In this document: one piece after another, positions 53,870 through 64,000 of the stretch | Position numbering within the stretch: position 1 is the first letter of the stretch | Layout: each line of letters begins with the position of its first letter | DNA from: Agarophyton chilense | Taxonomy: Eukaryota > Rhodophyta > Florideophyceae > Gracilariales > Gracilariaceae | Direction: 5' to 3' | Assembly: GCA_030374765.1 (NCBI GenBank) | Contig: JARGXX010000080.1 | Location: forward strand, 1,364,001 to 1,428,000 | DNA length: 64,000 nt | Translations under genes and position numbers: made by a program | Notes under the pieces: generated by a model | Seen by the model: the letters and a program-made list of their open reading frames with translations, nothing else | Database searches by the model: none | What the model was told of the DNA's origin: nothing

Positions 53870-55152
53870 TTTCCATCAGTCGCCCACCCCTGTTAGTGTT
53901 GATGAGTTTTCGATTTGTAAAATGCCGAGTGATATTTAGCCTTGCGTCACCTCATTCCTCGCTCACCGCGCTCAAGTGGCCGACTCTCACTTGCGGAGTC
54001 TATCGAGCCATTCATCTTCTCACTGATCGCCCACAAGGCCGGTGTGTTCTTGTACATTTAAAACCCCCCGGATTTGAGAAAGCCCAGACGCTGTCAAAAT
54101 GTGCGAGCAGAGATGAATAGGGAACGGCATATAACGGTTGAGCAAGCTTCCGCCTTTACCTTTCGACGCTAACTACAATAGGGCACGACAACTTAAAAGA
54201 GATGATTTACGTCCAACACGTTCGCTTTTTTCGGTTCGGTCGGTCGGTTAAAAAGGAGTGAATTCAGTTCATTTGGGGGGGGGGTGCCTTCCAGTTTTGC
54301 GGCATTACCACAGAGCCCTATACACCCCTTGATTGCAAGCCAAGTGGCTCCAATAATAATAATATGTGAGGAGAGAACTTACAATGACGTGTTGCGCTGG
54401 AATGTGTTGAACCGCTGCGAGACAGCATCATGTTGTAGTAACGCGCTCGACGCGAAATTGCTCCTCTCAACGATGACATTCTCATTCACTTGCGGCCGGG
54501 GCACGCATCGTCATGTCGAGAACACACTTGTGCAGTGACTCCTTGGAGTCCATTTTTGGTCGCTATTGGCGCATGTTGCTCATCATACCTCCGAACGAGG
54601 AGGCTCTTGCGCAAGTTCAATGTAATATGTGCTGCATCACATGATTTGCTTCTGACCTAAATGAATGCACACCCAAGCGCCCGATTGTGCCCCAAAGCAG
54701 TCGCAGCTTCGATAATCGATTCAACTCTCCTTGTGGCAAAGGGCTCTGCGACTTGTGTTCACTAAATCACATCGCCAAAATAGAGCTCGCTCCATTTCAC
54801 CAGATCATGATTACCTCCATGAAAGGCGCGTGTGTGTGAAGCTCACACTCAGCTCAATCTTCGGCCCTCGCTTCAGCAACAACTATAATTTAACCCTCTC
54901 CAATACCCGCCAAGCTCCAACCCATTTCAATAGTGTACTCGACACTCTTTCACACACCAATGTCGCAATAACATCCTGGAAGACATCTTTTGCTAACTTG
55001 CTGCATTTCTTTCTGAACGACTCGCATGAGCGTGCATCTCCAGAAACCACCATGGTAGCACATGTTGAAACGCTGTCTCCCGGGGACGTTCAAGCAGCGT
55101 AACATGGTAAAGGGTCTTCAATGATGGTCTGGTAAAAGCTGATCTCAAAGCA
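53870..55152. other. Gene-poor stretch after the island
   Basis: Contains a run of ten G bases near 54277-54286. The plus-strand frame at 54731-55102 (123 codons) has no motif, though its end (FANLLHFFLNDSHERASPE) looks protein-like. It could be the broken 5' part of the coiled-coil gene that follows, in another frame. Confidence 0.35.
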
Positions 55153-55772
55153 ATGGTTCAGAAAGCATGGGATGAGCTGCTAACACACATGGCAGCGCTT
55201 TACCCTAATGCGGACAAGTACAATTTGGCAACATCACATCGTAGCTCAAGCGAGGAACCATCTGTGAACGTTGTACAAGAGGTAATCAAACGAGAGATGA
55301 GGATTGTTATGGAAAACATTCAGTCTTGTTACATGAAGGGAAACAATCCTGGTGAAAAGCTTGGTGATAAAGACCAAGCCATAATGAACTCGTTGAAGTG
55401 CAGGGTGCGGGAGATGTCGAAGAGGGCTGAGGCTGCATAAGAGGCTCTTAATCACGTCAACCAAGACACGCACGACTTTCAGTACATATGTGAAGACTAC
55501 GAACGGCGATACAGGCCTCTGAAGAAGGCTTTCAGTAGACAAAGAAGGGAGAACGAATGCTTGGAAGGAGAAGTCACGTCGTCGGCACACTCTACAACAA
55601 GAGTGAAAGCCGAGATGGAGGAGCTGAAATAGGCGAATAGTGCCGGAGCAGTGAACGCTCGGCGTGCGAGGCACGACGCCGAGATGGCTCATCTCGTAGC
55701 AAAGCAAGCTGCTATCCAGAGAAAGCTACTTTTAGTCATTAAGTACCAATTTGCTGCACACACGGATCTATA
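55153..55772 (+). pseudogene. Decayed coiled-coil gene, unrecognised
   Basis: One plus-strand frame stays protein-like for about 200 codons despite stops at 55438-55440 and 55630-55632. It is charged and helical: VNVVQEVIKREMRIVMENIQ, KCRVREMSKRAEAA, YERRYRPLKKAFSRQRRENE, and VKAEMEELK after the first stop. Heptad-like patterning suggests a coiled coil. No family recognised. The two stops in an otherwise continuous frame indicate a recent pseudogene or a transposon accessory ORF. Confidence 0.45.
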
Positions 55773-58465
55773 GACAGAAACTGGTAGTGATTACAATATC
55801 TATACATCACTTGTACTACATAGTCTGGTTTGAGGATCCGTAACGGAATTTTAAGCTAACGTCTTTCTATCACTTTTATGCAACGTCTCTAGACAAACTA
55901 AGGCTTGAATAACGATAGAAACTACAAAACCAATGAAAAGTATGAGCGCATGGATATATGTAAATCTCTACTGAACATTCCATGTAACTGCTGATCATTC
56001 CGCTTGTAGATGCATCATGAGGGGGGATGGTTAGCAGTGGAAGAACTGGAGCCACACCAACATGCTGGTGTTGCTACAGTTGCGTTTCATGGTAAACAAT
56101 ACGTGTCAAGATGCGAAAGTACAGTTACTGGCTACACATAAAGGATTGCATCTTGACGTTATAGAAATGCTAGTCTCGCGGGTATCTCATTTCCCTTGCT
56201 GTGGCTTTATGAATCTTCATGTAGTTATGACCAGGTACATGTATACATCTGTACCTGAGCCTTGACTAAATCGGGCGGCATGTCGGTACTGTTGTGAAAC
56301 ACGTACAAGATGAGACGATGACGTACAGGTCACCTTAGATGTCCGAAAGGTCGCCTAGTATCCTTATATAAACCCCCCAAGATGTCCTCGAAGCTCTGAA
56401 AGGGGCTCCCGGCAGACCCTTTGTGCCGGCTATTGTTTGTGTTGAGATTGTCCCCACCCACTGTACACGTATGAACTTCGACAACATGTCCGAAGCCCAA
56501 CTCACAGATATGGGCCCAGGGGACAATCTCAGCCCAAGCAATATCTTAATTCCACCAACATTATGTGCTAACACTGACAAGCTCTTATGGCGTGATGCTG
56601 TTTTCGAATGCGCTTGGACATTGAAGGCATGTGCAAACGGAGGCGATTCTCGCGCCAAAGGCGCAGCCGCGACCTTAGGTCTAACTCTCTATCGTTCTTT
56701 GGAATTCCCAAAGAAAGCGGTCGTCAAACTGGCTGTACACACTGGTAAACTTCAACAAACTGCTCAATCTCAAAATGGAGCAGTAGCCCAGATGTCATTT
56801 GCTAAGAAAGTCGTAGATATGGTCGAAAAAGATTCTATCGTAAATCGCTTACAGAAAATCGTTCGCCTCTACAAGGAAATCATCTGTTGCAAACGTATAT
56901 CATGTGAATCTATCGAGGAGTTCATCAATCGCTTCGCAGGTCTTTCTCTTTCATATCTGAACACGACTTCCTCTGGAAAAGATTCCAGTGATAGCCAGAT
57001 TTTTCAATCATCCTCCTCCTGAATGCATCTATCTCGGCACAAACATTTCACAACATAATCAGTACCCTGGTGGTATCTATAAAATCCAGTACCACTGCGA
57101 CTGAAATACTATTATTAAAGGATCGTATAGAAATAATCATTGACATACTATATAATCTATCGTCCAGGGAACTAGACGACGATGGGAAGAAATTTTATAC
57201 TGAATGCTTTTCAACAATGAAATCTGCAATCTTCCAGCAGAAGAAGAGGTCTGATGAACACGATAGTGTCTGTTGGATCGCACTACAAGACGCTATACGT
57301 GCCTTAGAAGAAGCAGGCCCAGAAAACAGTCATCTCAATAACTCATCTCATCCCGATAAGAATACGTCGACTCGTTCTCTCCTTAACTCAAATAATTCCA
57401 ACAACAGGAACCGAAAAAGGAAGTACGATCAAAATAACAAAAGAAACGACTATTCGATAGATGAGAAAAATTCTGGAAATGACATCAATGACAAGGGGAG
57501 CTGTCAAAAGAATGATCATTTCAAGGCAAACAGAAAAGGAAAACCCAAAATAACCGTAGGAGCAATGAACAGTCCAGATCTCATGGACAGTTCAAGCGTA
57601 ATGGACACAGAAAGCGATTTTTTCAGTAAAGGATTCGGAGCTGAACAAAGCGGACCCGAATCCCATCCTTGACGCAGGGAGCCCCATATCATCACGATGC
57701 ATGATCTCTGTTATTCGATTGTGTCAAGTGATTGATATAGACTTCAGTCCTTCGAAATACAGGAAGCAATATCTCCATGGATGGGGAGATCAATGCTTGA
57801 GTCCGAGAAGGGTGATATGCTCCTGTACATTATCTACACAGGACATAAATAAAAAAACAATTGAACTAACCTTTGACTTATTCGACGACAACTCTCCCCT
57901 GATAATTTGGTTAGGCGTTAAGCATTATAGCACAACGAACTTCTTTGTGGATCCACCAAAGATAGCGATCAAAAGTCCCTCCGATACTGAAGTAAGAATA
58001 CTTTGGGTCTACCTGAGGTCTCCATCGCCATACGATTTGCGGGCTCATATAGCTATCATCCCGACAGTCTGCAGACTATTGAGTTCATCAATGGAGCGAA
58101 GTAGGCCAAGAACGCTAGCCAGAAGGTTACATCGACTGACACATGGACATCCGAACGAAATAATCAAACTATGGGAACATGCAGGATAGAAGTCCAAGGA
58201 GTTGGAATTAAAGATCAGAAGGATCAGCGCTAAATATCCCATTTGCGCGAAATCTTTTCTACCTATAGCATCGAAGAAAGTATCAATTAACCACGTGAAT
58301 CAAGCGTTCAATGTGGAGATACAGATAGTGTACATGTTCTGCACGACTCGAGATAGTGTATATACCGTGACTCACAACGTTGACGCCGGTACGGGATACT
58401 CTGAGGCGAGCATTACCACAGACAGAGAATCGAAGACAGCAGTCTCCGTAATTTAGACTGAATGG

Positions 58466-58828
58466 TTGAACCGACACGGTGCATTGGATGCTCTATCAGC
58501 CGACAACGAAATGGATTCGAGAGAAATTCGTCAGTTTTTATCTGGAAGAGACGTAGAGTTCAAAGCGCGACCCGTAAGAAGTCATTATAAGACAGGGATC
58601 GTTGAAAGAAAGCACGGCGTCGTGAAGAGCATACTGGAAAATCTCCAAATGAACTACACTCGCGGAAGCGACAAAACAAGATTGTCCAGGGCAATCTTCC
58701 TGTATAACTGTTTTACAGGATCAAAGGTCATGAGTTCTTTTGAAATAGCTAAAGGGTATGCACCTTCGATCTTAAAGGCACCTAGAAGGCTTGTGAGTGA
58801 AGAACTATCGAAAGCATACACCGAATAG
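58466..58828 (+). mobile_element. Element F integrase core segment
   Basis: 120 codons with ALSADNEMDSREIRQFLSG (second catalytic Asp region) and GIVERKHGVVKSILENL (catalytic Glu region), followed by SFEIAKGYAPS, in the place of the 'sPyElw.g.kP' motif of copia integrases. Part of a fossil element. Confidence 0.7.
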
Positions 58829-59380
58829 ACAGCCACCCGCACTATGCAGAAACTGTTGAAAGCTCACGACCACTCAACGATACCCGAATCGTCTATAAAA
58901 TCTGGTGACGAGGTGCTCTACTTTTATAGAAGCTCTAAACAGAACGAACCAGACGAATGGCGCGCGGCCACTGTTGTTAAAACTCTAGCTCAAATCTTGC
59001 AGGTTCGACGTAAAGAGAAAAGAGCGATATCCAAAGTCGCATACGAAGACACCCGACTCCGACCAGACTCTCCGCTCTCAACAGAGCTGAGTGAAGGACT
59101 CATGGAGGATTACATAGACCTTACTCTCAGCCGCTGCAATAGCGATACACAAGAAGAAGGTGTGAAGACGATGATTTCCCTTACGAATGTCAACAAGACG
59201 GATAGAGACCGTGTGTACAAAGACATGGGTAGTTACATTGAGAACCTCATATCAAACCCAGAGCTTGAGAATACAGAGAAATTACGATCCGAAGAACAAC
59301 AGATATTGAAAGATATACAGCGAGCAATCGGGTTACGACAAGTTACTGCGAGGAAAGTATAGTTCGCCCCAGCCGGGATA

Positions 59381-59752
59381 TTGCAGAAGGCAGCCGACAA
59401 GGAACATGCCGACAATTGGTCAGAATCTTACATGGAAGCATCGGAAAACGAAGTACCGCGCGGGGCAACCATCATCTCCTCGCATACAGTTTACAAAGTC
59501 AAATTAGACGAAGACGGTCACAAGAAATTGAAAGCGCGACTAGTAACACACGGCAACAAGGATGATTTGAAGGACTAGATCAGGAAAGATTGTTCCAATG
59601 CCGACATGATAATCGTCCGACTCTTGAGTAGCATTGCTCTGTCTCTTGGGTTTGTGTTTGAAGTGGCAGACACCAAAGGTGCGTTCCTTCAAAGCGGTCC
59701 GATACAGCGCGATATCTACATCCGCCCTGCACCATAATTCTGGAAGAAGATA
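59381..59752 (+). mobile_element. Element F reverse transcriptase start, cut by R1
   Basis: HTVYKVKLDEDGHKKLKARL corresponds to the conserved start of copia reverse transcriptase (K-KaRLVarG). The similarity continues through GFVFEVADTKGAFLQSG to RDIYIRP and then ends at the R1 boundary. Confidence 0.7.
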
Positions 59753-60267
59753 TAACGCAATGACGGGTGGGTCAGCGTACGGGTATCAACCGGTGGTAGC
59801 TTGGTAGTAAGGAGGGAGATATGCGAAGGAGCAGTGATAGCGGTTGAGCCCTGTAAGCCACCTGGCCCTGAAGTCTCTTGCAGACGACACGTGGACGGGT
59901 CGCCTTCAGGTGGACTCATGTAGATTATTATTTTAGTTTAATTAGTGTAATAGATTAGCACTACAGTGCCAGGGAGATCTCAGCGCCTCGCCAGTACTAT
60001 TTACTTGGCTCGAGTGACGCTTCCCCCTTAAAGTACGGTAGGCACCGTTAGGATACGAAATAACCCCTTTCGGTATATTAGTTCCACCCGTTGGTCTTTG
60101 AGCCATCGTTTCCGTAGCTCCAACCTGTAGGACTACGCATTAAACGCCAGCCCATTGCACCAAGTACTCTGGGAGTGCCGCCGTCAAGGATTCGAACCTT
60201 AGGACTCGCTCTACCACGCTACCACCGGTCGAGACCCGTACGCTGACCCAACAGTCATTGATTTACA
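59753..60267 (-). repeat. R1 interspersed repeat, copy 4, with a foldback left end
   Basis: From about 59815 the copy has the same body and orientation as copies 1 and 2, ending with the tRNA-like part. Its first ~60 bases (TAACGCAATGACGGGTGGG onward) are an inverted copy of its own right end, so the copy folds back on itself. It interrupts or truncates the copia element F. Confidence 0.7.
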
Positions 60268-61140
60268 CCGACGGATAATTCTTTGGTGAAGATCTTTTCG
60301 TCCTACTCGTGGAGGGCGTCCATCTTCCGGTCGAGTCCGCTGTGGTGTTGCCGATCGCTTCCCCTCCTCCGGCTCCTCCGGGCGCTGCTCTTCAGGATGA
60401 GCTCTAGTATGAGCCGCTCGTCGCCCAAGTGAATATTTGTCCTGGCGAGGTTACTGTCAAAACCGAAAGTCCTGTAGGCGAGGCACTTGCTAAAACTTCC
60501 ACTGGGGGCGTCGACATCGCTCCGTCCTCTCCATTGCCAAAGTTTCCTGCTTCGGTCACGGCTGGTGCCGCGGATTTCCGTCATGTTTGAAGCACCGTTA
60601 GTATTGCGGCCTTGATGGGCATTTCGACAGTCCTGAGGGAAGTCTGCACCTGGGCGCGTCGCTCGGCTTGCTACGCCGCGGTTGTCCAACAGCGTCAGGA
60701 CCTGAAGACCGCCATGGTCAATATCCTGCAGGAGAATGCGCAGGTGATGTCCCAGAGGGTTACTGCCGACTTGGATGCCCTGTATGGTCTCAAGTTGAGT
60801 GACCGGGAGGTTCCGATGGTGACAATAGTTCGTCAGGTGAGTTTCCGCCGAAGAAGCGTGCTCGGCTCGCTGGGGCCGGTTCAGGTGGTCTACTTGGCTC
60901 CTCGGGTGACACTCGTGTGGGTTTCGCTCCTGCAGATTCCAATGAAGACGACGGAGTTATTCCCGCACCGCCCCAGTCAGTTCTGTTGGTTTTCAAAGCG
61001 CTTCCACGAACTTTGAGGTCATACCGAGGGGTGTTAGGCCTCTTTTAGTTACTGGAATAAGTTAAATAAAGTAGTGCTTATGCTTCCCCAACGTCTTTCT
61101 TGTATCTCAAATGTGCGTGCCCCGGGACGGCTTCCCATCT
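60268..61140 (+). pseudogene. Interrupted plus-strand frame antisense to element D, unknown
   Basis: The plus strand is protein-like from about 60300 to 61016 despite interruptions: PIASPPPAPPGAALQDEL, VKTESPVGEALAKTS, and then a helical part (QRQDLKTAMVNILQENAQVM, RVTADLDALYGLKL). It lies downstream of the chromodomain of element D on the opposite strand. No family recognised; a gag-like origin is possible. Confidence 0.3.
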
Positions 61141-61161
61141 TGAGAGCGTCACAGACCTTTC

Positions 61162-61719
61162 TCAGGTGTCTCCGAAGGACTGACCTTGTTCCCTGATGCG
61201 GGAGCTACGACGAACCGTCGTGCTCCGTCGATCCGTCGTGTCGGGAGGCGTTTTGGGATTATTGGGACCAATGGTTTCCCCCTCCTGAAGGCCGCGCTCC
61301 GAGTGGCTGATTCTGCGCCAATAGCGGGCGATAAAATTAGCCGGAATGGTTTGAGGCTCTTGCCAAGTATCTTCCTCAGGTGTGCAGCCGAACCGAAGGA
61401 CGAGATAGCGCATAGTTCCATCTTCTCCCAGAACGGCGTAGATGATGAGCTCAATCACATACTCCAGTTGATGTTCATCTTCTGGAAGGAGAGTGTAGTG
61501 CAGAGGGGCGAATCCATTGGATTCGGTTGGGAGGGATAGGTCATAGTAGTTGGCACTGACCATCGTGTCCGTGGGGCTAGTCGAGTCTTCGGGAACTGCC
61601 TTAGGGGGTTTGGATACTTGAGCGTCGAGCTGATTTCGTAGTGCTTCCGTCGGGCCAGGGGGCTGGGACGTTCGTGGTCCGGAGGAACTCGGAGCTCGTG
61701 TAACGCGGTCAATAGACAT
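61162..61719 (-). mobile_element. Element D chromodomain segment
   Basis: 185 codons. QLEYVIELIIYAVLGEDG, then YLVLRFGCTPEEDTWQEPQ and IPANFIARYWRR, form a chromodomain with a typical EEDTW core. A basic tail with RSSRIREQGQ follows. Part of a fossil element. Confidence 0.75.
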
Positions 61720-62089
61720 GGTGTCCTGTAGGCCGTCAATGAGTAAAGTTATGGTGTGATAATTGGCCTAAGGCCATTGTATGGTCCCGTAGAGCTGGGT
61801 AAGAGCTTCCGCGTAGTGTTTTCGAGTTCTTCACTGTCCTTCGGTGGCCGGTCCAGGTAAACCAGGTCTCCTTTTCCAAAGGTCGGTGTCTTCCAAACGG
61901 CTTTATCGAAATTGAACTTGTAGCGCCGTTGGGCTTTGCTTTGTTTAGTTCTGGTCGATTGGAGAATGCGGTCCATGCGTCGGCGCGAGTAGCGCTTGGC
62001 CTGGGTAGGAGTCATCCCTTCGGTTATTTACTGGAGTATGATAGACTCCTGAAAGTCAACAGCTATCGGCGGCGGCGCTCTCGATAGCG

Positions 62090-63178
62090 TTAAGGCGAAA
62101 GGCGTTGTCCCCGTGGAAGCGTGCACCAGCTTTTTGTAGGCATAATCCAGTGGCTGAAGGTAGTTGTCCCATTCCAATTGGTGCTCCGAAACGTAGTGCG
62201 CCAATCGGTCCAGAAGGGGCAGTTGAAGCGTTCGGCTTGGCCATTTGCCTGCGGGTGGTAAGCCGTGGTGGTCACATGTTTGATTCCTAAGGTAGCACAA
62301 ACTTGTGAGCAGAATTTGGATACAAAATGGCTGCCGTTATCCGTAAGGAGGTAGAGTGGCATGCCATATGGATATACCCAGTGGGACAAGAAGGCCGTGG
62401 CGACATCCGTGGCCGTTTTCTTTCCTAGGGGTAGGGCTCGGGTAAGTTTGGTAAACCTATCGGTTATAACCAAAACAAACCGTTTCTCATGGGACGGCTT
62501 AGGCAAAGGCCCCAGTATATCCGTTGCGACAAATTCCATTGGACCTGCACCGGGGAAGAGTTTGAATTTAGCCTGGTGTTTGGCGCGAGACCCTCGGATC
62601 TGTGCGCACGATGCAAAGTTCCGTGCAGTTTGCCACAGGTCCTGCGCCATTAGTGGCCAGTAAAAGAACTTCCTCAGGGTCTGGTACATTCGTCGGCCTC
62701 CAGGGTGACCAGCCAAGCGGGGGAAATGGGCAAGGTGTAGAAATCGCGCCCTTAGCGAAGTTGGTATTACCCGTTGGAATGCGCCATCCAGCGGTGAGCA
62801 GCGATATAGTAGTCCAAATCGGTCATAGTCGAACAGCCATCCTGGGGTTCCTACCAACTGGGGTGTTTCCTTGCGGTATTCGTCTTCGACCTGCGCTTGT
62901 AAGAGTTCCTCAATAGTTATAGGGAGGAGTTCTTTTCCCTCCGGAGCTATCGCATTAACCTGAGGTGGTGCCGAATTGGGCGGTACTGTCTCCCAGTCCA
63001 AAAGGTATACTTCGTTCTTCTTTACCTCAGGATCCTCTGATTGCACCTTACCCATCAGGCCATCTCTTTCTGTATAGTCTTGTGGTCCATCGTCTGTAAA
63101 GGGGGTGGGAAATAGGTCGTCGAATGGAGTGTCATCAGTTCCGTCGGTAATGATTCGCGACAGGGCATCTGCTGCCAA
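62090..63178 (-). mobile_element. Element D RNase H end and integrase core
   Basis: 362 codons with the RNase H end (ADALSR), integrase zinc region and the first two catalytic Asp blocks, with the AYHPQANGQAERF block following. Part of a fossil element. Confidence 0.8.
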
Positions 63179-63195
63179 GTGCTTGATGCCTGGCC

Positions 63196-64000
63196 TATAG
63201 GTTATCTACGTCTGTGTTTTCGGAAAGCTAGTATTGACTGCTAGTTTTCTAGTTTGGGTGTGCTAGAATGTCTATGGTTAGCATTCAAAAATTCGCAGTA
63301 TTTTGATGCTAGAATATCTAGCGCAAAATAAGAGTTCAAGTGAATGTTGAGGTGAATGTAGAAAACTAGCAAACGTCCACAATAGCATCGGAATACTACC
63401 AATAATGGAAGAGAACTTGGGCGATATCTTTCAGAAATCATTCATCCTAGATCACGAATTCTACCGAAAATGAAAGGAATATCGAATGTTACCTAGCGCA
63501 AGATATTTCATATCGCACAAGTATCCTGGCTAGTATGAACCGTTCAACTGCACCGCCCATTCACTTAAATGCCCTTCAATCACCCTAATCGTTGGTGCGT
63601 AATACAGAGATAGCGTCAGCACTCCGAACGCTCGAGCGACTGGACCGAAAGCGGGTCTCCGGATGTGAAATATGAAGACACCATTTCATATCTGGAGACT
63701 GGTTACCCGACCTGTCGCCCGCCCGATTGCCGATCACTGCGCCTCGCCCGATCGCTGATCGCTTCTCCTCGGCCGATCGTCGCGCTTCACTTAACTTCTC
63801 GCCAAGCGCGACGCAAACTGATCTACGCCTCCATTCTCCCGGGACCGACGGTTCAGGCAGGAATGCTGTCCATAGAGAACTCGACAAGTACCTTTCAAAG
63901 CCCTTCCTCTTCGTCCATCACATTTCCCTACATAAATAGATAGACAGCATGAAAATAACACAAGTTAGATCCCTATTCCTCGCTTCATGTAAAATGCCTT
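63196..64000. other. No gene recognised
   Basis: AT-rich to about 63.6 kb, then moderately GC-rich. Contains CTAG-rich short repeats (CTAGTTTTCTAG near 63240). Short frames on both strands are not supported. Confidence 0.4.

Larger units (their letters stand above)
56423..59752 (+). mobile_element. Ty1/copia retroelement F, 3'-truncated fossil
   Basis: Plus-strand order: gag-like helical protein (56423-57022), an Asn/Ser/Lys-rich segment (57070-57672), protease/pre-integrase region (57701-58189, with ARRLHRLTHGHPNEII like the GAG-pre-integrase box), integrase (58202-58828, with ALSADNEM and KTGIVERKHGVVKSILE), a linker, and the start of reverse transcriptase (ISSHTVYKVK, LKARLVTHGNKDD, DTKGAFLQSGPIQRDIYIRP). 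Integrase before reverse transcriptase is the copia order. The element stops at 59752 where R1 copy 4 begins, so RNase H and the 3' LTR are missing. No 5' LTR was recognised. It carries several breaks and is moderately old. Confidence 0.8.
61141..63195 (-). mobile_element. Ty3/gypsy chromodomain element D, 5'-truncated fossil
   Basis: Minus-strand remnant that begins at the last block of RNase H (MAADALSRIITDG). It then has the integrase HHCC region (FLHLAHFPRLAGHPGG, CAQIRG), core (VITDRFTKLTRALPLGKK, LLTDNGSHFVSKF, YHPQANGQAERF), a GPY/F module (GKGDLVYLDRPP, LLPSSTGPYNGL) and a chromodomain. It belongs to a chromovirus family different from element A. Gag, protease, reverse transcriptase and both LTRs are missing. 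It is broken in a few places. Confidence 0.8.

Overview
This is a eukaryotic nuclear window. It carries a cytosolic ribosomal protein eL22 gene with two short phase-0 GT-AG introns, a CCR4-NOT subunit, and many eukaryotic transposons of several classes. The host genes are short, closely packed and almost intronless. They form one GC-rich island of about 9.4 kb (roughly 44.5-53.9 kb) surrounded by transposon-rich DNA. This layout fits a compact algal genome; a multicellular red alga of the Chondrus/Gracilaria kind is my best guess, inferred from style and not from a diagnostic gene.

Region by region. 1-4.3 kb: a Mutator-like (MULE) DNA transposon on the minus strand with an Ulp1-type (C48) cysteine peptidase, an acidic ORF and a transposase in tandem. 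4.3-7.3 kb: no convincing gene, but a short perfect hairpin and a foldback repeat. 7.37-8.75 kb: a decayed Tc1/mariner element with long inverted ends. 8.75-14 kb: almost empty apart from one unrecognised decayed gene at about 11.0-11.6 kb. 14-31.3 kb: a nest of Ty3/gypsy chromodomain retroelements. An older plus-strand element (parts C and B) flanks or surrounds a minus-strand element (A, 17174-26273). Copies of a ~450-bp repeat with a tRNA-like end (R1) sit at the joints. 31.8-35.2 kb: another R1 copy and a decayed PIF/Harbinger transposon. 35240-43511: a young-looking Ty3/gypsy element (E) with near-identical LTRs and a perfect 5-bp target duplication.

43.5-53.9 kb is the host gene island: a secreted proteinase K-like subtilase behind a 100-bp tandem repeat and followed by a partial copy of its own 3' end; eL22; NOT2; a PrmC/HemK-type methyltransferase; a one-RRM RNA-binding protein; and a four-helix membrane protein. 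These genes share no pathway. They are housekeeping and secretory genes on an island between repeats.

53.9-64 kb: a decayed coiled-coil gene, a Ty1/copia fragment cut inside its reverse transcriptase by the fourth R1 copy, and the 3' half of another chromodomain Ty3/gypsy element.

The observations I rate highest are: (1) a 376-codon open frame on the antisense strand between the chromodomain and 3' LTR of the otherwise decayed element B; (2) the R1 repeat family, which carries a pol III box-like end and repeatedly sits at retroelement boundaries; (3) a promoter-like 100-bp tandem array directly upstream of the subtilase; (4) the MULE with a linked Ulp1-type peptidase.
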